40,444 nt of DNA from Methylibium sp. (GCA_013824165.1 PNNH01000068.1:1-40444); one strand, 5' to 3'. Counted from the stretch's first letter, positions 22,758 through 31,124 are shown. Program-made: numbers and translations. The notes: generated from the sequence alone by a model not told the origin.

Positions 22758-23861
22758 ATGCCGCGTCCGATCGAAGCCCTGATCCACACCACCGCCCTTG
22801 CCCACAACCTGGCGCGCGCGCGCGACAGCGCGCCCGACGCCAAAGTCTGGGCCGTCGTCAAGGCCGACGCCTACGGCCATGGCATCGAGCGCGCATTCGA
22901 AGGCCTGCGCGCCGCCGACGGCTTCGCGCTGCTGGACCTGGACGAGGCGCAGCGCCTGCGCAAGCTCGATTGGCGCGGGCCAATCCTGCTGCTGGAAGGC
23001 TGCTTCGAGGCGCGCGATCTGGAGCTGTGCTCGCGCCTCAAGCTCTGGCATGCGGTGCATTGCGAGCAGCAGATCGACTGGCTGGCCATGCACAAGACGC
23101 ACGAGCCGCACCGTGTCTTTCTGAAGCTCAACAGCGGCATGAACCGCCTGGGTTTCACGCCGGCCGCCTTCCGCGGCGCCTGGAACCGGCTCAACGCCCT
23201 GCCCCAGGTGGACGAGATCTCGCTGATGACGCATTTCTCCGACGCCGACGCGCAGCGCTTGGGCCAGGACGGCATCGCCCACCAGCTGGCGCTGTTCGAC
23301 GAACTGACCGCCGACCTGCCTGGCGAGCGCAGCCTGGCCAACAGCGCGGCCACGCTGCGCCATGCGACCCGCGTGCGCAGCGACTGGGTGCGCGCCGGCA
23401 TCATGAGCTACGGCGGCGTGCCCGACTTCCCTGAACACGACGACGCCCACTGGGACCTGCGCCCGGCGATGACGCTGCGCTCCAAGATCATCGCCACGCA
23501 GAACCTGCAGCCCGGCGACACCGTGGGCTATGGCTCCAGCTTCACCGCCGACAAGCCGATGCGCATCGGCATCGTCGCCTGCGGCTATGCCGACGGCTAC
23601 CCCCGCCACGCCCCCACCGGCACGCCGGTGCTGGTGGACGGCCTGGCGACGACCACGGTGGGCCGCGTCTCAATGGACATGCTGAGCGTCGACCTGACGG
23701 CCCTGCCCGAAGCCCGCTTCGGCAGCGAAGTGACGCTGTGGGGCCAAGGCCCGCGCGGCCGCAATCTGCCCATCGACGCGGTGGCGCGCTCGGCCGGCAC
23801 CATCGGCTACGAGCTGATGTGCGCGCTGGCGCGGCGCGTGCCGGTCAGCACGGTCGACTGA
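22758..23861 (+). CDS. alr: Alanine racemase
   Basis: The 367-residue PLP enzyme interconverts L- and D-alanine for peptidoglycan synthesis in the cytoplasm. The PLP lysine is K35 in [10 protein letters not shown], and the second catalytic base Y258 lies in [10 protein letters not shown]. The N-terminal TIM barrel (about 1-235) and C-terminal beta domain are complete, with [12 protein letters not shown] and [11 protein letters not shown] as further landmarks. The ATG at 22758 is the start; no Shine-Dalgarno is seen, and a -10-like CACAAT lies just upstream. It is divergent from lplT. It could also supply L-alanine from D-alanine released by the peptidases upstream in the window. Confidence 0.96.
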   Translation: MPRPIEALIHTTALAHNLARARDSAPDAKVWAVVKADAYGHGIERAFEGLRAADGFALLDLDEAQRLRKLDWRGPILLLEGCFEARDLELCSRLKLWHAVHCEQQIDWLAMHKTHEPHRVFLKLNSGMNRLGFTPAAFRGAWNRLNALPQVDEISLMTHFSDADAQRLGQDGIAHQLALFDELTADLPGERSLANSAATLRHATRVRSDWVRAGIMSYGGVPDFPEHDDAHWDLRPAMTLRSKIIATQNLQPGDTVGYGSSFTADKPMRIGIVACGYADGYPRHAPTGTPVLVDGLATTTVGRVSMDMLSVDLTALPEARFGSEVTLWGQGPRGRNLPIDAVARSAGTIGYELMCALARRVPVSTVD

Positions 23862-23887
23862 TCACACACGGAAAACAAGAGCACGCC

Positions 23888-24379
23888 ATGGACCTGCCCG
23901 CCCACCAGCTCAGCATGACGGTGCTGATGACGCCCGACATGGCCAACTTCTCCGGCAATGTGCACGGCGGCACCATCCTGAAGCTGCTCGACCAGGCCGC
24001 CTATGCCTGCGCCAGCCGCTATGCCGGCCGCTATGTGGTGACGCTGTCGGTCGACCAGGTGATGTTCCGCCAGCCCATCCATGTGGGCGAGCTGGTCAGC
24101 TTGCTGGCCTCGGTCAACTTCACCGGCAGCAGCTCGATGGAGATCGGCATCAAGGTGGTGGCCGAGAACATCCGCAGCCAGGTCGTGCGCCACGCCAACA
24201 GCTGCTTCTTCACGATGGTGGCGGTGGACGACGCCGGCAAGCCCGTGGCCGTACCACCGCTCAAGCCCGCCACGCCCGACGAGCAGCGCCGCTGGGCGGC
24301 CGCCAAGGTGCGGCGCGAGCTGCGCCAGGAGCTGGAGCAGCGCTACCGCCAGCTGCGCGCACCCGAGGCCGCGTCCTGA
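23888..24379 (+). CDS. Acyl-CoA thioesterase (hotdog fold, YciA-like)
   Basis: The 163-residue protein is a single hotdog-fold thioesterase that hydrolyses acyl-CoA to fatty acid and CoA in the cytoplasm. The active-site region FSGNVHGGTILKLLDQAAYA (helix with Asp/Gln) and the strand VSLLASVNFTGSSSMEIGIK are typical. The tail (about 135-163) is rich in Arg, Glu and Gln. The start at 23888 lies 26 bp after the alr stop, so it probably shares the alr transcript. Its stop overlaps the arfB start (TGATG at 24377-24381), indicating translational coupling. Chain-length preference is unknown. Confidence 0.9.
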   Translation: MDLPAHQLSMTVLMTPDMANFSGNVHGGTILKLLDQAAYACASRYAGRYVVTLSVDQVMFRQPIHVGELVSLLASVNFTGSSSMEIGIKVVAENIRSQVVRHANSCFFTMVAVDDAGKPVAVPPLKPATPDEQRRWAAAKVRRELRQELEQRYRQLRAPEAAS

Positions 24380-24789
24380 TGCAGCTGGACTGGCGCCCCA
24401 GCGAAGCGGAGCTGGACTTCAGCTTCGTGCGCGCCCAGGGCGCCGGCGGCCAGAACGTCAACAAGGTCTCGACCGCCGCACATCTGCGCTTCGACATCCG
24501 CGCGTCCAGCCTGCCCGAGGTGATCCAGCAGCGCCTGCTGCACCTCTCCGACCAGCGCATCAGCACCGATGGCGTGGTCGTGATCAAGGCCCAGGAGCAC
24601 CGCAGCCAGGAGCGCAACCGCGCCGACGCCATCGAACGGCTGGTGGAGCTGGTGCAGAGCGTGGCCCACACGCCCAAACCCCGCAAGGCGACCAAGCCGA
24701 CCTATGGCTCGCAGCAGCGCCGCCTGCAAGGCAAGTCGCTGCGCAGCGGCGTCAAGGCCGGGCGGGGGCGGGTGCGGTCGGGCGAGTAG
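24379..24789 (+). CDS. arfB: Alternative ribosome-rescue factor ArfB (peptidyl-tRNA hydrolase)
   Basis: The 136-residue protein is a stand-alone class I release-factor-like domain with the GGQ motif (G23-Q25, in AQGAGGQNVNKV). It hydrolyses peptidyl-tRNA on stalled ribosomes. The basic C-terminal tail (GKSLRSGVKAGRGRVRSG) is the part that enters the empty mRNA channel, so the protein looks complete and functional. The start overlaps the thioesterase stop. The last 38 bp, coding for the tail, overlap the 3' end of the convergent EamA gene, which constrains both sequences. Confidence 0.95.
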   Translation: MQLDWRPSEAELDFSFVRAQGAGGQNVNKVSTAAHLRFDIRASSLPEVIQQRLLHLSDQRISTDGVVVIKAQEHRSQERNRADAIERLVELVQSVAHTPKPRKATKPTYGSQQRRLQGKSLRSGVKAGRGRVRSGE

Positions 24790-25660
24790 CGACAAACAGG
24801 CTGACCAGGCTCAGGCCCATGCCGCTGAGCGACAGCACTGTGGGCTGCCAGCCCTCGAACAGCGCCGAGATCAGCAGCGCGATGACCGGGATCACCACGC
24901 CGGTCAGCGCCGCGCGCGCCGCGCCTTGCGCCTGGGCCAGCTTGAAATACAGCACGAAGGCCACCACTGAGCCGAACACCGACAGGTAGAGCAGCGAGAG
25001 CAGATAGCTGGGCCGCGTGTCGAAGTGCAGCCCGGCGCCGCTGGTCAGCGAGGCCAGCGTGAGGAAGAGCGCGCCATAGCCCATGCTCCAGGCCAGCACC
25101 GGCACCAGCGCAAGGTTGCGCCGGGTCAGGGTCAAAGTCAGCACATTGCCGATGCAGGCGCACAGCACCGCCAACAGGCCCAGGCCCAGGCCCAGCAACG
25201 CGTTCGGCCGCGCGCCGGTGGCGGCGATCTCGGGCCAGAAGATCATCGCCACGCCGGCCACCGCACCGGCCGAGGCCAGCAGGAAGCGCCGCGTCACCGA
25301 CTGGCCGAAGAACAGCCGGCCCGACAACGCATTGCCGAACACCATCAGCGAGAACAGCACCGCCACCAGGCCGGTGGGGATGTGGCGCTCGGCCTCGTAG
25401 ACCGACCAGTAGTTGCCGCTGTACTGCACGATGCCGGTGGCCAGCATCAGCACATGGGCCGAGCGCGGCAGCGCCAGCAGCGCCTCGCCGCGCCAGCGCG
25501 CCAGGGCGGCCAGCATCAAGGCCGCCAGCGCGAAGCGCCAGGCCACGGAATTGAGCACCGGCACCGCGCTGTCGAGCTGGTAGAGGATGACGTGCCAGGT
25601 GCTGGCCCAGATCAGGGTGGGCAGCCAGAACAGCCAGCGTTGTTGGGAAGCAGAAGGCAT
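24752..25660 (-). CDS. EamA/DMT-family membrane transporter
   Basis: The 302-residue protein has about ten predicted helices in two EamA repeats; it begins with QQRWLFWLPTLIWASTWHVI and includes TGIVQYSGNYWSVYEAERHIP before the helix of the first repeat. It is an inner-membrane exporter or permease of unknown substrate. It lies 12 bp downstream of the nucleotidyltransferase gene on the same strand, so the two form an operon. Its 3' end runs 38 bp into arfB on the other strand. It is clearly a different paralogue from the EamA gene at 19100. Confidence 0.9.
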   Translation of the reverse strand: MPSASQQRWLFWLPTLIWASTWHVILYQLDSAVPVLNSVAWRFALAALMLAALARWRGEALLALPRSAHVLMLATGIVQYSGNYWSVYEAERHIPTGLVAVLFSLMVFGNALSGRLFFGQSVTRRFLLASAGAVAGVAMIFWPEIAATGARPNALLGLGLGLLAVLCACIGNVLTLTLTRRNLALVPVLAWSMGYGALFLTLASLTSGAGLHFDTRPSYLLSLLYLSVFGSVVAFVLYFKLAQAQGAARAALTGVVIPVIALLISALFEGWQPTVLSLSGMGLSLVSLFVATRPTAPAPARP

Positions 25661-25672
25661 GAATGAAACAGC

Positions 25673-26254
25673 TCAACTCGGAATGATGGTCACGCGCGGC
25701 CAGCGCTGCGCATAGGCCTTGGACTCAGTGCGGCGGCGGTACTCGGCGACGCTGACACGCCGCGGATTGCGCCGCACCACCATGCCCAGCAGATCGTCCA
25801 GGCCCAGCGGCGCGATCAGCTCAAGGCGATCACTCTGATGCAAGCGAACACCGACCGCTGTGGCGTACTCAGGCCAGCTCGCCACGGCCTCGCTCAGCGA
25901 TCCCAGCGGTTCCACCGCGTGGCCGAAATAGCACTCGAACCACAGATGCACCGCTGCCTGATTGGTGACCTCCCAGGGCAGGCCTGGCAGGTGCTCGCAC
26001 AGGCGAGCCTGCAACGCAGCGTCCTGGGAGCCGTCCAGGCAGCCCGCATCAAAGTAGGCCAGGTCCACATCGGCCAGGCTGCTGGGCTGGGCATGGCCAT
26101 GCAGATGGTCCCAGACCAGATTGCGCAGCGCGCCCGCGCCTATGCACCACTCGCGCAGGCCCAGCTCGCGCGCGGCCCGCAGCGCGTCCATCATCCAGCC
26201 GGCCTCGCGGACCATGTCGATCAAGGCGGCGCGCTGTGCGGCGCTTGGGTCCAT
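25673..26254 (-). CDS. Nucleotidyltransferase family protein (NTP_transf_6/DUF925 type)
   Basis: The 193-residue protein resembles the NTP_transf_6 (formerly DUF925) family of small nucleotidyltransferase-like proteins. The signature is GAGALRNLVWDHLHG followed by LADVDLAYFD, where the Asp pair would bind metal. The C-terminal part carries RRNPRRVSVAEYRRR. The ATG at 26254 has AGGAG 5 bases upstream, a strong ribosome-binding site. It is the first gene of a two-gene operon with the EamA transporter. The substrate of this family is not known to me. Confidence 0.85.
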   Translation of the reverse strand: MDPSAAQRAALIDMVREAGWMMDALRAARELGLREWCIGAGALRNLVWDHLHGHAQPSSLADVDLAYFDAGCLDGSQDAALQARLCEHLPGLPWEVTNQAAVHLWFECYFGHAVEPLGSLSEAVASWPEYATAVGVRLHQSDRLELIAPLGLDDLLGMVVRRNPRRVSVAEYRRRTESKAYAQRWPRVTIIPS

Positions 26255-26296
26255 CGAGACTCCTGACTTCTTGTGGCTGATCGGCTTAAAGGGCGC

Positions 26297-26315
26297 GGGC
26301 CGCTTGAAGCGGCCC
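26297..26315. terminator. Hairpin downstream of the LysE-type gene
   Basis: GGGCCGCTT (26297-26305) and AAGCGGCCC (26307-26315) form a long stem, realistically 7 bp with loop TTGAA, 29 bases after the minus-strand stop at 26344. There is no T-run, so termination strength is uncertain. Confidence 0.4.
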
Positions 26316-26343
26316 GGCTTAGCGCAAGCAAGGGAAAGCAGGC

Positions 26344-26973
26344 TCAGGCCGCGCGCTTGAAAGTGGCCAGCAGCAAGCCGGCGGCGACAAAGAGCGAGCC
26401 GAAGCTGCGGTTCAGCAAGCGGATCTGGCGCTCGGAGCGCAGCGCGCTCAACACGCGCGCGGCCAGTACGGTGTAGCCGGCCATCACCACCAGATCGGTG
26501 AAGCACAGCGTGGCGCCGATCACCAAGTATTGCGTCAGCAGGCTTTGCTTGAGGTCGAGAAACTGCGGCACCACGGCCAGAATGAAGACCGTGCCCTTGG
26601 GATTGAGCGCATTGATCACCCAGCCGCGCAGCACCAGCTGGCGCCGCGACACCAGGCTGGCATCCAGATTGGAGGCCACCATGGGCTTGGCCGGCGCGCG
26701 CCACTGCTGCACGCCCAGCCACACCAGATAGGCCACGCCTGCCCATTTGATGATGGCAAATCCCAGCGAAGAGGTGGCGATCAGCGCGCCCAGGCCCAGG
26801 CCGACCAGCAGGATCTGGGTCAGGATGCCCAGCACCAGGCCGAAGGTGGTGAAGTAGCCGCGGCGGAAGCCGTGGTTCAGGCCCGAGCTCATCGCCGCGA
26901 TGGCGCCAGCGCCGGGTGAGAGGCTGATGGCCCAGGACGCCGCGAAGAACGCCAGCCAGACAGAGAATTCCAT
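26344..26973 (-). CDS. LysE/RhtB-family amino acid exporter
   Basis: The 209-residue protein has six predicted membrane helices and the family signature SPGAGAIAAMSSGLNHGFRRG near the N-terminus, with NALNPKGTVFILAVVPQF in the middle. Members export amino acids such as lysine, homoserine or threonine from the cytoplasm. The start at 26973 has GGAG 10 bases upstream. A TGCTACAAC sequence on the minus strand (27020-27029 region) could be its -10. It is a single gene, and the substrate is unknown. An exporter here fits a region rich in amino acid metabolism. Confidence 0.92.
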   Translation of the reverse strand: MEFSVWLAFFAASWAISLSPGAGAIAAMSSGLNHGFRRGYFTTFGLVLGILTQILLVGLGLGALIATSSLGFAIIKWAGVAYLVWLGVQQWRAPAKPMVASNLDASLVSRRQLVLRGWVINALNPKGTVFILAVVPQFLDLKQSLLTQYLVIGATLCFTDLVVMAGYTVLAARVLSALRSERQIRLLNRSFGSLFVAAGLLLATFKRAA

Positions 26974-27027
26974 GAGATATGCACTCCAGGCGCCCGCCCG
27001 ACAGCGGCGGCGCGAGCGGGGGTTGTA

Positions 27028-27039
27028 GCACGGCCGTGC
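27028..27039. repeat. 12-bp palindrome GCACGGCCGTGC
   Basis: A perfect palindrome in the divergent region between the LysE-type gene and the membrane protein gene, next to a TGCTACAAC-like -10 on the minus strand. It could be an operator; nothing else supports this. Confidence 0.3.
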
Positions 27040-27115
27040 CCGGACAGGCGCACGCCGGCATTACAGTCGTGCGCAAGGCGCCGCCCACGATGCGCCAGCC
27101 AGGGAGCCTTCACCG

Positions 27116-27946
27116 ATGAGCCCGTCTTCTCCGTCCGCACTGGCGCGCCGCGAGCGCGCTTTCGTCGAACACACCCGCGCCCGCCTGCAGCAGCAGCGCT
27201 GGCTGCGCCTGCATGTGCTGCTGATCGCCATGCTGACGCTGGCCGGCCTGATGGGCACCGGCCTGCTACTGCGCCTGGCCGGCATCGAGTCGCTGGCGCT
27301 GCGCTATGCACTGGCGCTGCCGCTGGCCTATCTGATCTACCTGGGCCTGCTGCGCCTGTGGGCCGGCTATCTGCTGAGCGATGACCAAGACGCCGGCCCT
27401 GATGCCATGGATGCGCTGGAGCTGTTGCCAGATCTGCCGCTGCCGCGCGGCGGAGGCAGCAGCGCCCCATTGCCGCGCTTCGAGGCCGGCGGTGGCGACG
27501 ACTTCGGCGGCGGCGGCGCCACCGCCAGCTTTGCCGATGCCGGCGAAGGCGCAGGCGAGATCGCCACCGAGGTGGCCGGCCAGACCTTGAAGATCGGCGC
27601 CAAGGCGCTGGATGGCGCGGATGAAGGCGCGGTGGTGATCGTGCCGCTGCTGGTGGTACTGGCCATCGGCGCGCTGCTGATGACAATGCTGGGCCTGGGC
27701 GTGTTCGCCTTGTTCGGCGTGGATGTGCTGATGGCGGTGGTTCTGGAGGTGGCGCTGGCCGGTCTGGCCGGCGGCTTTGCCTGGCGCCGCCGCCGCGAAG
27801 GCTGGCTCAGGCACGCCTTTAGCCACACCTGGAAGGCCGCGCTGGCGATGCTGCTCTGCGGTGTGCTGCTGGGTGCAACACTGGACCACTGGGTGCCGCA
27901 GGCGCAATCGCTGCCGCATGCGCTGAAGCTGCTGCGTGGCGGCTGA
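27116..27946 (+). CDS. Membrane protein with Gly/Asp-rich linker, function unknown
   Basis: The 276-residue protein is not one I recognise. Two predicted membrane helices (about 30-53 and 61-84) are followed by a soluble linker. The linker contains two unusual features: a Pro/Leu/Glu stretch (DALELLPDLPLP) and a Gly/Asp run (EAGGGDDFGGGGATASF, about 123-140) that resembles the low-complexity Gly-rich tails after TPM/YgcG domains. Three more hydrophobic segments follow (about 170-196, 200-220, 240-258), separated by a basic RRRREGW loop. GGGAG lies upstream of the ATG at 27116. It is divergent from the LysE-type exporter gene and upstream of the solute-binding protein gene. Confidence 0.75.
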   Translation: MSPSSPSALARRERAFVEHTRARLQQQRWLRLHVLLIAMLTLAGLMGTGLLLRLAGIESLALRYALALPLAYLIYLGLLRLWAGYLLSDDQDAGPDAMDALELLPDLPLPRGGGSSAPLPRFEAGGGDDFGGGGATASFADAGEGAGEIATEVAGQTLKIGAKALDGADEGAVVIVPLLVVLAIGALLMTMLGLGVFALFGVDVLMAVVLEVALAGLAGGFAWRRRREGWLRHAFSHTWKAALAMLLCGVLLGATLDHWVPQAQSLPHALKLLRGG

Positions 27947-28013
27947 TGCCGCAGGGCCGCTGACCGACCTGCGCCCCCGGGCAAGACCCGACTCCGCCAC
28001 GGCGGCGCCTCCC

Positions 28014-28019
28014 TACACT
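28014..28019 (+). promoter_or_regulatory. Candidate -10 box before the family-5 solute-binding protein gene
   Basis: TACACT lies 31 bases before the ATG at 28050 in the context CCCTACACTG. A similar CCCTACAGTG occurs at 431-440, 34 bases before the aldolase-like ATG. No clear -35 is seen at either place. Confidence 0.3.
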
Positions 28020-28049
28020 GCGCCCACCCCTCGCTGCCCGGAGTCGGCC

Positions 28050-29660
28050 ATGCCTGCTGCTGTCCCTGCCTCGTGTGTTCGCGCGCTGCGACGCCTGAGC
28101 CTCACGCTGGCCGCTGCCGGCGCGCTGCTGGCCCTGCCGGCCGCCCAGGCCCAGACCCTGCGCATCGCCAGCGCCTTCGACCCGCAGACGATGGACCCGC
28201 ATGCACTGGCCCTGCTGTATCACACCCGGGTGTCCTTCCAGATCTATGAATCCCTGGTCGGCCGAGACGAGAAATACCAGCTCGAACCCGCGCTGGCCAC
28301 CGCCTGGCAGATGAACAGCCCCACCAGCTGGCGCTTCACGCTGCGCCAGGGCGTCAAGTTCCATGACGGCAGCCCCTTCACCGCCGACGACGCAGTGTTC
28401 TCGCTAGAGCGCACGTTGGCCCCGCCCTCGCAACGCGCCTTCCAGCTCAAGGGCGTGAAGGCGGTCAAAAAAGTCGATGAACGCACGATCGAGATCCAGC
28501 TGGAAGCGCCCGATGCGGTGCTGCCCGAGAAGCTCCCCTTCATCGGCATGATGAGCAAGGCCTGGAGCGAGCGCCATGGCGTGACGCGCGCGCAGGACTT
28601 CAACGGCAAGCAGGAAACCTACACGGTGCGCAATGCCATGGGCACCGGCCCCTTCCGGCTGGACAGCTACCAGCCCGATGTGGCGCTGCAGCTCAAGCGC
28701 CATGCCGGCTGGTGGGGCTGGGCCGATGCCAGGCGCCACGGCAATCTCCAAGAGGTGCGCTTCGTGCCGATCAAGAGCGACGCGACCCGGCTGGCGGCGC
28801 TGGCCTCGGGCGAGGTGGACCTGGTGTTGGACCCGCCCTTCCAGGATGTCAACCGGCTCAAGGCTGACCCGCGCATCACGCTGTTGCAGATGCCTGACAT
28901 CGGCCAGCAATACCTGACCTTCGACCACGCGCGCGAGGAGCTGGAGTTCAGCGATGTGAAGGGCAAGAACCCCTTCAAGGATCTGCGCGTACGCCGCGCC
29001 GTCTATCACGCCATCAATATGCCGCTGATCATCGACAAGGTGCTGCGCGGCCAGGGCACGCCCACCGGCGCCTTCTTGTCGACCCTGGTGGACGGCAGCC
29101 CGGCCGAGCTAGACCGGCGCCTGCCGCACGACCCGGCCCGGGCACGCGCGCTGCTGGCCGAGGCCGGCTATCCGAACGGGTTCACCGTGACGCTGGACTG
29201 CGTCAACGTGGCCTGGCGCGAGAACACGTGCCAGGCGATGGCGGCGATGCTGACCCAGGTCGGCATCAAGACCACGCTGCGCAGCAGCCCGACCAACCAG
29301 TTCTTTCCCAAGCTCAGCCAGGCCTCGGCCAGCTTCGTCGAGTACGGCTGGACGCCGACGCCCGATGCCTGGTCCTCGCTGAACGCGCTGCTGCGAAGCT
29401 ATGACCGCAGCGGCCTGGGCACCTTCAACGCCGGGCGCTATAGCAACCCGAAGCTGGACGTGCTGATCGACCAGATCCGCACCGAGCCCGACCTGACCCG
29501 CCGCCGCGCGATGGTCACCACCGTGCTGCGCCTGGCCGCCGAGGATCTGCCCTACATCCCGCTGTACCGCCGCACGCTGAACTGGGCGATGAGCAAGAAG
29601 GTCAGCGCGGTGCAGTGGCCCAGCGACGCGATCGAGCTGCGCTGGGTGCGCATGCAATAG
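28050..29660 (+). CDS. ABC-type solute-binding protein, family 5 (peptide/nickel type)
   Basis: The 536-residue periplasmic protein has a signal peptide (cleavage near residue 34, AQA-QT) and a family-5 (DppA/OppA/NikA-like) binding fold: RIASAFDPQTMDPHAL at the start of the mature part, then FHDGSPFTADDAVFSLER, ALASGEVDLVLDPP and DLPYIPLYRR. It would capture di- or oligopeptides or another small ligand for an ABC importer. No permease or ATPase gene is nearby, so it is either an orphan or works with a transporter coded elsewhere. The start at 28050 has GGAG 6 bases upstream and matches the signal peptide. It stands alone between the membrane protein gene and radA. Confidence 0.92.
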   Translation: MPAAVPASCVRALRRLSLTLAAAGALLALPAAQAQTLRIASAFDPQTMDPHALALLYHTRVSFQIYESLVGRDEKYQLEPALATAWQMNSPTSWRFTLRQGVKFHDGSPFTADDAVFSLERTLAPPSQRAFQLKGVKAVKKVDERTIEIQLEAPDAVLPEKLPFIGMMSKAWSERHGVTRAQDFNGKQETYTVRNAMGTGPFRLDSYQPDVALQLKRHAGWWGWADARRHGNLQEVRFVPIKSDATRLAALASGEVDLVLDPPFQDVNRLKADPRITLLQMPDIGQQYLTFDHAREELEFSDVKGKNPFKDLRVRRAVYHAINMPLIIDKVLRGQGTPTGAFLSTLVDGSPAELDRRLPHDPARARALLAEAGYPNGFTVTLDCVNVAWRENTCQAMAAMLTQVGIKTTLRSSPTNQFFPKLSQASASFVEYGWTPTPDAWSSLNALLRSYDRSGLGTFNAGRYSNPKLDVLIDQIRTEPDLTRRRAMVTTVLRLAAEDLPYIPLYRRTLNWAMSKKVSAVQWPSDAIELRWVRMQ

Positions 29661-29698
29661 CGCAGGGCGCTGCTGACAAGGCCTGACGCCATGCCGGC

Positions 29699-29704
29699 GA
29701 CAAT
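29699..29704 (+). promoter_or_regulatory. Candidate -10 box of radA, leaderless start
   Basis: GACAAT (4 of 6) ends 6 bases before the radA ATG at 29711. CTGACA at 29673-29678 is a possible -35, though the 20-base spacing is long. No Shine-Dalgarno is visible. Confidence 0.35.
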
Positions 29705-29710
29705 GCGCGC

Positions 29711-31075
29711 ATGGCCAAGGACAAGACGATCTTCACCTGCAGCGAATGCGGCGGCACCAGTGCCAAGTGGCTGGGCAAATGCCCGGCCTGCGGCGCCTGG
29801 AACACGCTGATTGAAGGCCCGGCCGAGAGCGGTGGTGCCGGCAAGAACCGCTACCAGGCGCTGGCCAAGAGCCAGCCGGTGGCCACGCTGTCGGAGATCG
29901 AAGCCAGCGATTTCGAGCGCACACCGACGGGGCTGGAAGAGCTGGACCGCGTGCTGGGCGGCGGCATCGTCGCCGGCGGCGTGGTGTTGATCGGCGGCGA
30001 CCCGGGCATCGGCAAATCAACGCTGCTGCTGCAGGCGGTGGATGCGCTGTCGCAAGGGCTGAAGGTCTTGTATGTCACCGGAGAGGAAAGCGGCGCGCAG
30101 GTGGCGATGCGCGCACGCCGGCTGGGGCTGACAGGCAGCCAGGTGCGGGTGCTGGCCGAGATCAGTCTGGAAAGGATCCTGGCCACGATCGAAGCGGAGG
30201 CGCCGGCCTTCTGCGTGATCGATTCGATCCAGACCGTCTACTCCGAACAGCTCAGTTCCGCGCCCGGCTCGGTGGCGCAGGTGCGCGAATGCGCGGCGCA
30301 GCTGACCCGCACCGCCAAGGCCACCGGCTGCGCGATGGTGCTGGTGGGCCATGTCACCAAGGAAGGCGCGATTGCCGGCCCGCGCGTGCTGGAGCACATC
30401 GTCGACACGGTGCTGTATTTCGAGGGCGACACGCACAGCAGCTTCCGCCTTGTGCGAGCGATCAAGAACCGCTTCGGCGCGGTCAACGAGATCGGCGTGT
30501 TCGCGATGACCGACAAGGGCCTGAAGGGCGTGGCCAACCCGAGCGCGATCTTTCTCTCCACCCATGGTGATCCGGTGCCGGGCTCTTGCGTGCTGGTGAC
30601 GCTGGAAGGCACGCGGCCGCTGCTGGTGGAGCTGCAGGCGCTGGTGGATGCCGGCGGGCCGAGCCCGCGGCGCCTGTCGGTGGGCCTGGAGCGCGACCGC
30701 CTGGCCATGCTGCTGGCGGTGCTGCACCGCCATGCCGGCGTGCAGACCAATGACCAGGACGTGTTCGTCAACGCGGTGGGCGGGGTGCGCATCAGCGAGC
30801 CGGCGGCCGACCTGGCGGTGATGCTGGCGATCCAGAGTTCGCTGCGCGGCAAGGCCCTGCCCAAGGGCTTCTTCGCCTTTGGCGAGGTGGGCCTGGCCGG
30901 CGAGGTGCGGCCCGCGCCGCGCGGCCAGGAGCGGCTGAAGGAAGCCGCCAAGCTGGGTTTCAGCGTGGCCGTGGTACCCAAGGCCAATGCGCCGAAGAAG
31001 GCCATCGAAGGGCTGACCGTGCATGCGGTCGAGCGCATCGAGGACGCGATCGCCCTGTTGCGCAGCCAGGGCTGA
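29711..31075 (+). CDS. radA: DNA repair protein RadA/Sms
   Basis: The 454-residue RecA-like ATPase promotes branch migration in recombinational repair. Domains in order: a C4 zinc finger (C10, C13, C24, C27); a RecA-type ATPase core with Walker A GGDPGIGKST (K102) and the RadA motif KNRFG (252-256); and a C-terminal Lon-protease-like domain (about 275-454). All are complete and length is standard. The ATG at 29711 begins MAKDKTIFTCSECG, the expected start. A -10-like GACAAT 6 bases upstream suggests a leaderless transcript. In many Burkholderiales radA is close to alr; here about 5.8 kb lies between them. Confidence 0.97.
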   Translation: MAKDKTIFTCSECGGTSAKWLGKCPACGAWNTLIEGPAESGGAGKNRYQALAKSQPVATLSEIEASDFERTPTGLEELDRVLGGGIVAGGVVLIGGDPGIGKSTLLLQAVDALSQGLKVLYVTGEESGAQVAMRARRLGLTGSQVRVLAEISLERILATIEAEAPAFCVIDSIQTVYSEQLSSAPGSVAQVRECAAQLTRTAKATGCAMVLVGHVTKEGAIAGPRVLEHIVDTVLYFEGDTHSSFRLVRAIKNRFGAVNEIGVFAMTDKGLKGVANPSAIFLSTHGDPVPGSCVLVTLEGTRPLLVELQALVDAGGPSPRRLSVGLERDRLAMLLAVLHRHAGVQTNDQDVFVNAVGGVRISEPAADLAVMLAIQSSLRGKALPKGFFAFGEVGLAGEVRPAPRGQERLKEAAKLGFSVAVVPKANAPKKAIEGLTVHAVERIEDAIALLRSQG

Positions 31076-31083
31076 GCACCGCA

Positions 31084-31101
31084 GCCAGCGGGGCCGCTGG
31101 C
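31084..31101 (+). terminator. Hairpin after radA
   Basis: GCCAGCG (31084-31090) and CGCTGGC (31095-31101) form a 7-bp stem with loop GGGC, 8 bases after the radA stop. No real T-run follows, only CCTTGT, so it is a weak intrinsic terminator at best. Confidence 0.4.
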
Positions 31102-31106
31102 TGGCC

Positions 31107-31124
31107 TTGTCACAGCGCCGTCAC
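31107..31124 (+). promoter_or_regulatory. Candidate Pho box upstream of the choice-of-anchor I gene
   Basis: TTGTCAC (31107-31113) and CCGTCAC (31118-31124) are 7-base direct repeats separated by 4 bases, the layout of a PhoB box (consensus CTGTCAT-N4-CTGTCAT, 5 of 7 each). The site is 54 bases before the ATG at 31179. A weak -10-like GACCAT follows 10 bases later, the usual Pho-promoter spacing. Confidence 0.4.
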
